Origin: JAFLCL01 sp039809495
GTDB lineage: Bacteria; Myxococcota_A; Polyangia; Polyangiales; Sandaracinaceae
DNA: 64,000 nt
Direction of reading: 5' to 3'
Assembly: GCA_039809495.1 (NCBI GenBank)
Contig: JBDHVC010000002.1
Location: 102,008 to 166,007 of the forward strand
A model generated the notes under the pieces. That model saw only the letters and a program-made list of their open reading frames with translations. It was not told the origin of the DNA and did no database searches. Of this stretch, positions 44,349 to 52,599 are shown piece by piece (the stretch's first letter is position 1; each line of letters starts with the position of its first letter). The position numbers and the translations under genes are program-made.

Positions 44349-44594
44349 ATGCCCGATCCTCGCAAAGTCAGTGTGTATTTCCCCGACAAGATGATCCGTG
44401 AGCTGCGCCGCGAAGCGATCCGCCTCGAGCGCACGGTCTCGTGGCTCGTCCAGCGGTGTGTCCGGACGGGCCTCGAGGACCTGAAGAAGATGCCGTCGAT
44501 CAACGATCCCGACTCGGTCGATCTCGACGACGAGGACTTCGACGAGGAGCCGAGCACCGCGTCGAAGGCGGGGAGCCGCGCTCCCAAGGGCTGA
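44349..44594 (+). CDS. Small ribbon-helix-helix-like protein
   Basis: 81 residues from ATG 44349 (GGAG 6 nt upstream). The longer open frame adds 13 residues that cross the leader. Pattern: RKVSVYFPDKMIRELRREAIRLERTVSWLVQRC, a beta strand followed by two helices as in Arc/CopG-type DNA-binding proteins, then an Asp/Glu-rich tail (DLDDEDFDEE). It resembles a small myxobacterial family I recall as TIGR04563; this match is from memory. No toxin gene is adjacent: the next gene (7 nt) is a hydrolase. Confidence 0.72.
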   Translation: MPDPRKVSVYFPDKMIRELRREAIRLERTVSWLVQRCVRTGLEDLKKMPSINDPDSVDLDDEDFDEEPSTASKAGSRAPKG

Positions 44595-44600
44595 GCGGGC

Positions 44601-45503
44601 ATGCCCCACGACGAGCGCGGCTTCGCCCTCGGCCCGGACGGGACGCGTCTCTACTGGAAGAGGACCGGCCCCGAGGAGCCGTCCCGCGAGCGCGAGATCC
44701 TCGACGTCGTGCTCAACGACGGGATCGGCTGCGACGGCTTCGCCTGGAAATATCTCGAGCCCGACCTCGCGCGGGAGCACCGGGTGCTCCACTGGCACTA
44801 CCGAGGCCACGGGCGGAGCGCGCTGCCCGCCGATCCCGCGAGGATCGACGTCCCCGCGCACGCGCGGGATCTCCTCGCGCTGCTCGATCGGCACGGGATC
44901 GACGACGCGGTGCTCGTCGGCCACTCGATGGGGACACAGGTCGCGCTCGAGGCGTACCGGCTCGCGCCGGAGCGGGTGCGCGCGCTCGTCCTCGTGTGTG
45001 GCAGCTATGGCCGCGTCACGGCCACCTTCCACGGCTCCGACGTCCTCAAGCAGGTGCTCCCGGGGATCATCGATCTCGTCGAGAAGCACCGCGGGCTCGC
45101 GCGCGCGCTCTGGGGCCGGATCCCCGCCAAGGCCGCGTACCGGATCGCGAGGCTCTCGGGCGAGGTCGACGTGCGCGCGCTCCGAGAGGAGGACTTCGCC
45201 TGGTACGTCGAGCACGTCGCGACGCTCGAGCCCTCGCTCTTCCTCTCGATGCTGAAGCTCGCGGGCGAGCACTCCGCGGAGGATCTGCTGGCCACGATCG
45301 ACGTCCCCACGCTCGTCGTCGCCGCCGAGAAGGACACGTTCACGCCGCCGGCGCTCGCGCGGCACATGGCCGAGGTCATCCCGCACGCCGAGCTCCTGTT
45401 CCTGGAGGGCGCGAGCCACGCCGCGCCGGTCGAGCGCGAAGAGGAGATCGCCGCGCGCCTCGATCGCTTCCTCGACGAGCGGGTGCGCCGCGTCGCGGGA
45501 TGA
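44601..45503 (+). CDS. Alpha/beta-fold hydrolase
   Basis: 300 residues, ATG 7 nt after the small gene's stop. Alpha/beta-hydrolase signatures: HWHYRGHGRS oxyanion area, nucleophile elbow VGHSMGTQ, acid in AAEKDTFTPP, and the His in GASHAAPVE. Intracellular, no signal. Typical of esterases and related hydrolases; the substrate cannot be told from sequence. Cotranscribed with the ribbon-helix-helix gene. Confidence 0.9.
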   Translation: MPHDERGFALGPDGTRLYWKRTGPEEPSREREILDVVLNDGIGCDGFAWKYLEPDLAREHRVLHWHYRGHGRSALPADPARIDVPAHARDLLALLDRHGIDDAVLVGHSMGTQVALEAYRLAPERVRALVLVCGSYGRVTATFHGSDVLKQVLPGIIDLVEKHRGLARALWGRIPAKAAYRIARLSGEVDVRALREEDFAWYVEHVATLEPSLFLSMLKLAGEHSAEDLLATIDVPTLVVAAEKDTFTPPALARHMAEVIPHAELLFLEGASHAAPVEREEEIAARLDRFLDERVRRVAG

Positions 45504-45553
45504 CAGCGCGCGCTCCTCCGCCGGGTGACGCGCGCCCTCGGCGCGCCTCGCCG
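45504..45553. terminator. Hairpin between convergent genes
   Basis: GCGCGCC (45530-45536), loop CTC, GGCGCGC (45540-45546) between the hydrolase and the glycosyltransferase. Candidate bidirectional terminator without T-run. The region begins TGACAGCGCGC at the hydrolase stop, as does element copy B. Confidence 0.4.
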
Positions 45554-47407
45554 TCACTCGTGGGGGAGGGCGCTCGCGGGGGCGTCGAAGGGGCTCCGGT
45601 AGTCGCCGACGCGCTCGAAGATCGTGATCGGGCAATGATCGAAGCAGACCGCGAGCTGCTCCTCGTCGTCCTCGCGCCACGCGAGGGGGCCGAGCGTGGG
45701 ATGACGCTCGAAGCGCGCGACGGGAGCGAAGCCGGTCTCGCCCGCGAAGAGGGCGCGGTAGAAGCGAGCGTGGAGCGGCGCGCGCTCGAGCGCGGCGTGG
45801 GTCTCCGCGCGGCTCGCCATCCAGCGGCTCACGACGAGGTAGCGAGCGTTCGAGAGGCGGCGCGCGAGGTGCGGGGGGACCGCGTCGCCGAGCTCGTTTC
45901 CATCGAAGAGGCGCTCGACGCGCACCCTAGGCATCGCGAAGGGGAGCTCGCCGCGGTAGGGGTCGGCGTGTCCGAAGGGCGCCGTGTAGGGCGGCTCGTT
46001 CTCGACGACGACGACGTCGCCGTCGCGCGCGTGCTCGCCGATCCAGCGCGAGGCGAGCGTGCGGGGGTCCTCCTCGCTGAACATGAGCGTCCAGGCGAGC
46101 CCCCGCGCGAGCGAGGGCACGAGCACGAGCGCGATCACGAGCGCAGCGGCCGCGCGAGCGTGACGCGCGGAGCGCGGGGCGCACGCGGTCCTCGAGCGCG
46201 ACGCGAGCCGCGCGAGGCCCGCCGCCGCCGCGAGCAAGAGCGGCGGCAGGAGCGGCAGCGCGTAGCGGATGGTGATCACGCTCCAGCCGGCGACGAGCGC
46301 GGACGTCGGGAGCAAGAGCCCGAGCGCCACGAGCCGCGTCCGTCGCTCGGCGACGGCGAGCCCGGCGAGCGCCGCGATCGTCGCGGGGAGGCCGATGGCG
46401 TAGGGGACGAGCGAGGTGAGGAAGCTCGCGCCGCGTGTCGCGTCGAGGTAGGCGAAGCGCCAGTCGTAGAAGCCGAAGTCCCGCTCGTAGAGCGTCCGGA
46501 GCATGAACGCGCCCGAGGTCGGCCCGCCGCCCTCGGTGAAGTACGAGGGACCGCGCATGAACGGCCAGGGGCAGAACGCCGCGTAGACGAGCACGGAGGC
46601 GAGGGCCGCGACCCAGGTGAAGCGCGACGCGCACGCGCGCGCGAGCGCGCCCACGCTCGTCACGTCAGGGCCGTCGACGCGCCGAACGAAGAGCGCCCAC
46701 GGGACGAGGAGCGCGACGAGCCCGCCGGTCATCTTCGTCGCGAGCACGAGGCCGACCGCGAGCCCGGCGTAGCTCGCGCGCGCGGCGCTCGGGCGCTCGA
46801 TGAGGAGGCTCGCCGCGTCGAGGACGAGGACCTCGAAGAAGAGCAGGAGGCCGTCGGGGGTGTAGAAGTGGGAGACCTGGACGAGGCCGGGCGCGAGCGC
46901 CGCGAGCCACGCGACGATGGCCGCCGCTTCGGGCCCGGCGAGGCGACGCGTCGCGCGGGCGAGGACGAGCACCGTGAGGACGCCGATCCCCGCCGACACG
47001 TCGCGCATCACCGCGATCCACGCCGTCAGGGTGAGGGGCGTGCGCGCCGGATCCTCGAGGAGCGTGAGGTAGGCCCAGCCGTCGCCCACCGTGCGCGCGG
47101 CGAGCGCGGCGTCGTGGGTGCCCGAGACGAGCCACTTCACCGCGATCGCGAGCTCGTAGACGAGCGGGCCGTAGGTCGTGACGGTCGGCTCGAAGGAGCC
47201 ATGGACGAAGCCGCTCCACTCCGCGTGGGCGGCGACCCACATCACGAAGCCGAGCTCGTCGACGTGGTAGCGGAACGGGAGCCCCCAGTGGGCGGTCCAA
47301 AGGCGCGCGATCGCTCCGACGAGGATCGCGAGGGACACGAGCGCGCCCGCGCGCCGCTCCCGATCGCGCGAGAGCGAGCCGAGCCAGGCGCGGAGCGACG
47401 CGATCAC
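45554..47407 (-). CDS. GT39/ArnT-type polytopic glycosyltransferase
   Basis: 617 residues from GTG 47407. About 10-12 TM helices. After TM1 come the acidic motif HVDELGF and a Trp-rich loop, as in PMT/ArnT-like GT-C enzymes, then long hydrophobic runs and a C-terminal soluble domain of about 170 residues containing VVVVENEPPYTAPFG. Such enzymes use lipid-linked sugars to modify lipids, polysaccharides or proteins on the outer side of the inner membrane. It begins opposite the discoidin-domain gene across 116 bp and possibly is transcribed from a near-leaderless promoter. Confidence 0.88.
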   Translation of the reverse strand: MIASLRAWLGSLSRDRERRAGALVSLAILVGAIARLWTAHWGLPFRYHVDELGFVMWVAAHAEWSGFVHGSFEPTVTTYGPLVYELAIAVKWLVSGTHDAALAARTVGDGWAYLTLLEDPARTPLTLTAWIAVMRDVSAGIGVLTVLVLARATRRLAGPEAAAIVAWLAALAPGLVQVSHFYTPDGLLLFFEVLVLDAASLLIERPSAARASYAGLAVGLVLATKMTGGLVALLVPWALFVRRVDGPDVTSVGALARACASRFTWVAALASVLVYAAFCPWPFMRGPSYFTEGGGPTSGAFMLRTLYERDFGFYDWRFAYLDATRGASFLTSLVPYAIGLPATIAALAGLAVAERRTRLVALGLLLPTSALVAGWSVITIRYALPLLPPLLLAAAAGLARLASRSRTACAPRSARHARAAAALVIALVLVPSLARGLAWTLMFSEEDPRTLASRWIGEHARDGDVVVVENEPPYTAPFGHADPYRGELPFAMPRVRVERLFDGNELGDAVPPHLARRLSNARYLVVSRWMASRAETHAALERAPLHARFYRALFAGETGFAPVARFERHPTLGPLAWREDDEEQLAVCFDHCPITIFERVGDYRSPFDAPASALPHE

Positions 47408-47414
47408 GAAAGCG

Positions 47415-47423
47415 TTGATAGCA
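47415..47423 (-). promoter_or_regulatory. Extended -10 element of the glycosyltransferase gene
   Basis: On the minus strand TGCTATCAA, an extended -10 (TGn + TATCAA) that ends 7 nt before the GTG start at 47407. This implies a leaderless or near-leaderless mRNA. No consensus -35. Confidence 0.4.
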
Positions 47424-47523
47424 GAAGTCGGCCAACCGCTTGCGAGGTGGAGAGCGAGTCGGTAGCGTTCGCACGCCCTTCTCCGCGGACCGCGCCGAGC
47501 CGTCCGATCCCTCGAGAGGTCAG

Positions 47524-48813
47524 GTGCCCAACGTGATCGGCGAATCGCTCTTCGAGTTCTTCACGCTGAAGGAGGCTGGCCGGCTCGTGGCGGGCCTCGA
47601 TGACGCGGCTCGCAGGCGCATCGCGGAGCCCGCGACGCTCGCGAGGCAGCGCTCCGACGCGTCGGAGACGCTCTGGGCGGCGGGTCACCCGGCCGAGGCG
47701 CTGCGCCTTCAGGTCGAGGCGGTGGCCGACACCGAGCGAGCCTGCGCCCTCTGGCTGGAGGCCACCTCGGGGGCGCGAGCCCAGCCCCCGCGCCCCGCGC
47801 CCGAGCCCCCGCGCACCGTCGACGAGGCGCCCGCCGCCGAGGGCGCGGAGCCCGCCGAGCGAGGCGAGGGCGGCCAGGCCGTCGAAGCCGACGCGCCCGC
47901 GGACGAGGGCTCCAGCGCGGACGAGGGCTCCAGCGCGGACGAGGGCTCCAGCGCGGACGAGGGCTCGAGCGCGGACGAGGGATCGAGCCGGGGTGACGAC
48001 GCGTCGATGGCGGTCGTCGAGCCTGTCGGCGCCGCGCCTGCCAGCGCCGCGCCTGCCAGCGCCGAGCCTGCCAGCGCCGAGCCCGCGGTCGAGACGCCGC
48101 TCGCTCGCGCGCCGTCGGCGTTCTCGCGGCTGCTCTCGGCGCGGGGCGCGCCCAAGGCGCTCCTCGAGCGCCTGGCGACGACGGAGACGGAGCTCGCACG
48201 GCTGGCGCTCCCAGCGCTCGACGCCGACGTCTCGAGCGCGCACGGCGAGCTCTTCGAGCGCCTCGTCGATCTGCGCGGCAGCGGGGCGCGCGCGCTCGCC
48301 GAGGCCACCCTCACCCGCCGCGACCTCTCCTTGCGGCGGTTCGCGCGGATCGCCACGTCCACGCTGGTCGCGGTCGGGTGCGTCGTCCTCGCCGCGCTCG
48401 CGCTGCACACCCCCGAGGGCGTCTACGCGCACGCCTCGTCTACGTTCAATGACGCCGCCGACTTCGCCGCCGATCGCGCGATCGATGGCGACGTCTCGAC
48501 GTCGTGGCTCCTGCCCGATCGGACGACGGGCTGGCTCGACGTCACGATCAACCCGCCGCGCGCCATCTCCTCGGTGCGCCTCATGAACACGTACAACCCG
48601 CCGCACGGCGACCGCGCGACGCTCCAATACCGGGTGACGATCTTCGCGCACGGTCAGGAGGTGCGGCGGATCGACGACGCGTTCGAATTCTCTCGAAACC
48701 CCGCGTGGATCACGCACGACACGGGGATCATCGAGGGGGTCGAGCGCGTGCGCTTCGAGGTCCGCACCTGGCACCAGTTCGGCGGTGGGCTCGCGGAGAT
48801 CGCGCTGGAGTGA
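47524..48813 (+). CDS. Single-pass membrane protein with discoidin-like domain and ADEGSS repeats
   Basis: 429 residues from GTG 47524; GTG 47533 is possible. Cytoplasmic N-terminal part with a helical segment (ESLFEFFTLKEAGRLVAGL), an acidic/Pro linker holding five ADEGSS repeats and PAS-rich repeats, a second helical part, one TM helix (RIATSTLVAVGCVVLAALAL, about 275-297), and an extracytoplasmic C-terminal domain with F5/8 type C (discoidin) features: ASSTFNDAADFAADRAIDGDVSTSW, VRLMNTYNPP, RVTIFAHGQEV. Discoidin domains bind carbohydrates or lipids. It overlaps no gene; the sulfatase gene starts 7 nt later. Confidence 0.8.
   Translation: MPNVIGESLFEFFTLKEAGRLVAGLDDAARRRIAEPATLARQRSDASETLWAAGHPAEALRLQVEAVADTERACALWLEATSGARAQPPRPAPEPPRTVDEAPAAEGAEPAERGEGGQAVEADAPADEGSSADEGSSADEGSSADEGSSADEGSSRGDDASMAVVEPVGAAPASAAPASAEPASAEPAVETPLARAPSAFSRLLSARGAPKALLERLATTETELARLALPALDADVSSAHGELFERLVDLRGSGARALAEATLTRRDLSLRRFARIATSTLVAVGCVVLAALALHTPEGVYAHASSTFNDAADFAADRAIDGDVSTSWLLPDRTTGWLDVTINPPRAISSVRLMNTYNPPHGDRATLQYRVTIFAHGQEVRRIDDAFEFSRNPAWITHDTGIIEGVERVRFEVRTWHQFGGGLAEIALE
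47899..47988 (+). repeat. Five tandem 18-bp repeats
   Basis: Unit GCGGACGAGGGCTCCAGC, five copies with only point changes in the last two, encoding ADEGSS. Lies in the cytoplasmic linker of the discoidin protein and is likely to vary in copy number by slippage. Confidence 0.9.
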
Positions 48814-48820
48814 TCGGCTC

Positions 48821-51526
48821 GTGAGCGCTCCAGCCGAGACGCCCCGCGGTGAGAGGCCCGGCTCCGGGTCGCTCACGGGGTGGTGCTTGCGGCTCGGCTC
48901 GCGGTGGCTCGCGTTCGCCGCGCTCGCCGCGGTCGCGGCGTCGATCTGGGGGCTCGCTGACGCGGGCGTCACGATCGGGCGGAGCTGGCCGATGCCCCTC
49001 GGGGCGGCCTCGATCGTCCTCCTGCAGGTCGCGGCCCTCTACGCCCCGCTCGGGATCGTCGTCGCCGTGGCGCTGACGGCGCTCCTCGCCTGGGTCGAGC
49101 GGGTCCCGAGCTGGGCTCGGCTCGTCCGCGTCGCGCGCTCGCCTCGCCGCCTCCTCGAGCCGGAGCCCGGCGTCGTCGCGAGCGTGCTCACGGAGCTCTC
49201 GCTCCTCGGCGTCGCGTTCGTCGGCCTCGCTCGCCTCGGGATCGACTTCGCGACGCGCTTTCATCGCGCCGACCTCGCGTCGGCCTTGCTCGCCGGCATC
49301 GCGGTCGGCTTCGTCCTGCTCTTGCCGGGCCTGCGCGTCATCGTGCGCGGGCTCTTGGCCGCGATCCTCGAGCGAAGCGCGCTCCTCGCGCGCCCGCTCG
49401 TCTGGCTGCTCGTCGTGATCGTCGCGCTCGCCGTCGGCCTCGAGCGGGTTCGACACACCGATCTCCTGCAGGCGTATCGCCCCATCGACCTCGCGTGGGG
49501 GCCGATCGGGCTCGCGATCCTCGCGCTCGTCGTGATCGCCCTCGGGCCGCGCCTAGGAGGCTCGCGCCGGGGTCAGCTCGCCGTCGTCGGGGCGAGCCTC
49601 CTCGCGCTCCTCGTCTCCGCGTGGAGCTACGACCTCTCCGAGGCTGCGCGGGTCGGCATCGAGGCCGATTCGATCCTCGCCCGGCGGCTCGTCGCGACCT
49701 ACGCGCGAGCGACCGATCGCGACGGCGACGGGTACGCGTGGGCGTTCGGCGGCGGGGACTGCGACGACTCGGATCCGCGCGTCCACCCCGGCGCCGCGGA
49801 TCCGGCCGGGGACGGCATCGACTCGGACTGCTTCGCGGGTGATGGCGCTCCGGACGTGGCCCCGAAGGGCGACGGCGCGATGGTCGCGCTCCCTAGGACC
49901 GCGCGGCCCTGGAACGTGCTCTTGATCACCGTCGACACGCTCCATCGGGGCCACCTCGGCGTGAACGGCTACGAGCGCGACACGACCCCGCGCATCGACG
50001 CGTTCGCGCGGACGGCGACGCAGTTCACGGAGGTCGTGCCGCAGTCCTCCCGATCCGTCCTCTCGATCCCGTCGATGCTGACCGGGGAGTACCCGAGCGA
50101 GATCGCGCGCGGCGATCAGTCGTTCTGGCCCGAGATCCTCCCGGAGAACACGACGTTCGCGGAGGTGCTCCGGGCGGCGGGGTACCGGACGGAGGCGTAC
50201 ATCGGGACGAACTACTTCGCGCGGCTACGCGGCTTCTATCAGGGCTTCGACGAGGTGCGTGAGAGCGCCGTGCTGAGGAGCCCCCGCCGCGAGCCCGTCG
50301 ACCAGACGATCGAGGCGCTCCAGCGGCTCCGCGCGGGTGATCAGCCCTTCCTCGTCTGGACGCACCTCATGAACGTCCATCAGCCCTACCTCGAGGACGG
50401 CGCGCCGTCTCGGTACGGAGAGCGGCCGATCGATCGCTACGACACGGAGATCCACCTCGCCGATCGCGAGGTGGGGCGGCTGCTCGACGCCCTCGACGCG
50501 CTCGGGCTCTCCGAGCGGACAGCGGTCATCCTCGCCTCCGACCACGGGGAGGCGTTCGGCGAGCATCGCGGGATCCACTTCCACGCGAGCACGCTCTACG
50601 AGGATCAGCTCGCCTCGATGCTCCTTGTCCGAGTCCCCGGGCTCACGCGCGCCGGCGAGCGCGTGGCGAGCCCGGTCGCGCTCCTCGACGTGATGCCGAC
50701 CATCGTCAACCTCGCGGGGGCCTCGGTGCCCGAGCCGATCTCGGGGCGGAGCCTCCTCGGCTGCCTCGAGGGCTGCGATCCCGAGCGGCTGATCTTCGCC
50801 GAGCTGGTGCCGGAGGGGCCGTTCCCGAACGACGTCCGCAAGATCCGCCGCGGCGACCGGACGGTGATCTGGGACCTCCAGCGCAACAGCTTCCAGGCCT
50901 TCGATCTCTCGCGCGATCCCGGCGAGCTCACGAACGTCCTCGACGCCCCCGAGTCGCGCGAACTCCGTGATCTCTTGCGCACCTGGGTCGCGCATGGCGC
51001 GCGAGCGCTCGTGCGCGGCGACGCCTTCGTCGATCGCTTCCGGGTCTCGAGCGTCCCGAGCGGCGCGCGGCGCGTCGGGCTGCGCTACGACGATCGGCTC
51101 GCGATCGAGGCGTGCGAGACGCCCACCCGGCCGGTGCGGCCGGGCGAGACGTTCCACGTCGTCTGCTACCTCCGCTGCCTCGCGCCGATGGACGACGATC
51201 TGAAGGTCGTCGTCTGGTTCCAAGGGCCTACGCGTCCGCCCTCGGATTTTCACGGGATCCATGTCCCGCTCAACGGGCGCTACCACACGAACCAGTGGCG
51301 AGCGGGCGAGCTCCTGCGCGACGTGGTCGGCGTCGTCGTCCCGCCCGACATCGTCACGCCCTCGCGCTGGGAGATCCAGGTCGCGGTCGACACGATCCCC
51401 GGGGTGCGGCAGCGCGGAGAGCAGGGCGGGCGCCCAGCGCTCTCCGCGCGCATCGGCACGCTCGAGGTCGTCGACGCGACCGGTCGCCGCGCGGAGGCGG
51501 AGCCGGACGCGGCGACGCCGCGCTGA
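48821..51526 (+). CDS. Membrane-anchored sulfatase/alkaline phosphatase-superfamily protein
   Basis: 901 residues from GTG 48821. About seven TM helices (35-270) precede a MopE-like putative metal-binding segment (DRDGDGYAWAFGGGDCDDSDP, around 299-325) and a large extracytoplasmic sulfatase-superfamily domain (about 365-720): LLITVDTLHRGHLG, SVLSIPSMLTGEYPSE near the nucleophile, a TAVILASDHGEAFGEH metal site. The classic Cys of sulfatases (C-x-P-S-R) is absent, so it is more likely a phosphotransferase or non-FGE-dependent enzyme. Directly after the discoidin gene, 7 nt apart, suggesting they work together in envelope modification. Confidence 0.85.
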   Translation: MSAPAETPRGERPGSGSLTGWCLRLGSRWLAFAALAAVAASIWGLADAGVTIGRSWPMPLGAASIVLLQVAALYAPLGIVVAVALTALLAWVERVPSWARLVRVARSPRRLLEPEPGVVASVLTELSLLGVAFVGLARLGIDFATRFHRADLASALLAGIAVGFVLLLPGLRVIVRGLLAAILERSALLARPLVWLLVVIVALAVGLERVRHTDLLQAYRPIDLAWGPIGLAILALVVIALGPRLGGSRRGQLAVVGASLLALLVSAWSYDLSEAARVGIEADSILARRLVATYARATDRDGDGYAWAFGGGDCDDSDPRVHPGAADPAGDGIDSDCFAGDGAPDVAPKGDGAMVALPRTARPWNVLLITVDTLHRGHLGVNGYERDTTPRIDAFARTATQFTEVVPQSSRSVLSIPSMLTGEYPSEIARGDQSFWPEILPENTTFAEVLRAAGYRTEAYIGTNYFARLRGFYQGFDEVRESAVLRSPRREPVDQTIEALQRLRAGDQPFLVWTHLMNVHQPYLEDGAPSRYGERPIDRYDTEIHLADREVGRLLDALDALGLSERTAVILASDHGEAFGEHRGIHFHASTLYEDQLASMLLVRVPGLTRAGERVASPVALLDVMPTIVNLAGASVPEPISGRSLLGCLEGCDPERLIFAELVPEGPFPNDVRKIRRGDRTVIWDLQRNSFQAFDLSRDPGELTNVLDAPESRELRDLLRTWVAHGARALVRGDAFVDRFRVSSVPSGARRVGLRYDDRLAIEACETPTRPVRPGETFHVVCYLRCLAPMDDDLKVVVWFQGPTRPPSDFHGIHVPLNGRYHTNQWRAGELLRDVVGVVVPPDIVTPSRWEIQVAVDTIPGVRQRGEQGGRPALSARIGTLEVVDATGRRAEAEPDAATPR

Positions 51527-51582
51527 CAGCGCGCCTCGCTCGCGTTGCTCGGCCCTCGCTCGGCGTGTAGCGTCCTCGCGCG

Positions 51583-52578
51583 ATGCCCCTCATCGAATTC
51601 GACGCGGTCGAGAAGCGCTATGGCGAGCTGCGCGCGTTGAAGGGCGTGTCGATCCGGCTCGAGCCGGGGCGGATCGGGCTCCTCGGGCCGAACGGCGCCG
51701 GCAAGTCCACCTTCCTGAAGACGATGCTCGGCCTGATCACGCCGGAGCACGGCACGGTCCGGGTCTTCGACTTCGACGTCGCGCGTCAGCCCTTCGACGT
51801 GCGCTCGCGCGTCGGCTACATGCCCGAGGGAGACGCGATCCTGCCGGAGCTGAGCGCGCTCCAGTTCACGACGCTCGCGGCCGAGCTCTGCGGCCTGCCA
51901 CGGAGCGAGGCCATCGCGCGCGCGCACCAGGTGCTCCACTACGTCGGGCTCGGCGAGGCGCGCTACCGCCGGCTCGGCTCGTTCTCGACGGGGATGCGCC
52001 AGCGCGCGCGGCTCGCGCAGGCGCTGGTCGGCGATCCGAAGCTGCTTCTGCTCGACGAGCCGACGAGCGGCCTCGATCCCCGCGGCCGAGACGAGATGCT
52101 CGCGCTCATCCTCGACATCCCACGCCGCACGGGGGCGAGCGTGATCCTCTCGACCCACATCCTCCTCGACGTCGAGAAGACGTGCGATCAGGTCGTGGTC
52201 CTCGCCGACGGAGAGGTGCTCTACGCGGGCGAGCTCGCGCCGATGATCGCCGCCGAGGCCGGGGTGTTCGAGGTGCGCGGCAAGGGGGATCCCGCCGCGC
52301 TGAAGACGACCCTCGAGGAGGCGGGCTGCGTCGTCACCCGCGACGGCTCGACGCTCGCGGTGCGCGTGCCGAAGGGCGAGGGCGCGGCGTTCATCCTGCG
52401 CGCGGCGGTCGAAGGGGGGCACCAGATCCGCCACCTCAGCCCGCTCGCGAAGACGCTCGAGCGCGCGTTCCTGCAGACGCTCGCGCGCGCCGGAAAGAGC
52501 GCGCCGGAGGGCGCGGGCGAGCGCCGTGAGCCGGACGGCGAGCGCGCGCGCGAGCCGAGCGCCGCGAAGGGCGCCTGA
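51583..52578 (+). CDS. ABC transporter ATP-binding protein without adjacent permease
   Basis: 331 residues, ATG. Walker A GPNGAGKST, Q-loop YMPEGD, signature FSTGMRQR, Walker B LLLLDEPTSGLDP, STHI H-loop. Belongs to the CcmA/NatA-like ABC-2 class. A small C-terminal domain follows, and the last 35 residues are charged and disordered. No permease gene lies on either side, so its partner is elsewhere. It is followed 21 nt later by a REC-GGDEF gene. Confidence 0.92.
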   Translation: MPLIEFDAVEKRYGELRALKGVSIRLEPGRIGLLGPNGAGKSTFLKTMLGLITPEHGTVRVFDFDVARQPFDVRSRVGYMPEGDAILPELSALQFTTLAAELCGLPRSEAIARAHQVLHYVGLGEARYRRLGSFSTGMRQRARLAQALVGDPKLLLLDEPTSGLDPRGRDEMLALILDIPRRTGASVILSTHILLDVEKTCDQVVVLADGEVLYAGELAPMIAAEAGVFEVRGKGDPAALKTTLEEAGCVVTRDGSTLAVRVPKGEGAAFILRAAVEGGHQIRHLSPLAKTLERAFLQTLARAGKSAPEGAGERREPDGERAREPSAAKGA

Positions 52579-52586
52579 TCTGGGCG

Positions 52587-52592
52587 TATAGT
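52587..52592 (+). promoter_or_regulatory. -10 element for the REC-GGDEF gene
   Basis: TATAGT, five of six consensus matches, ending 7 nt before GTG 52600 with no ribosome site between. Suggests a leaderless transcript, distinct from read-through from the ATPase gene. Confidence 0.45.
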
Positions 52593-52599
52593 CGAGATC

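Noticed and set aside
44349..45503. Toxin-antitoxin pair
   Set aside because: The partner is an ordinary alpha/beta hydrolase with a full triad. No toxin fold is seen.
44441..47536. 1031-codon open frame on the plus strand through the hydrolase and glycosyltransferase
   Set aside because: It overlaps two genes with clear motifs in other frames and has a low-complexity Arg/Glu composition.
48821..51526. True arylsulfatase call
   Set aside because: The Cys/Ser-x-Pro-x-Arg formylglycine motif is missing, so only the superfamily is named.
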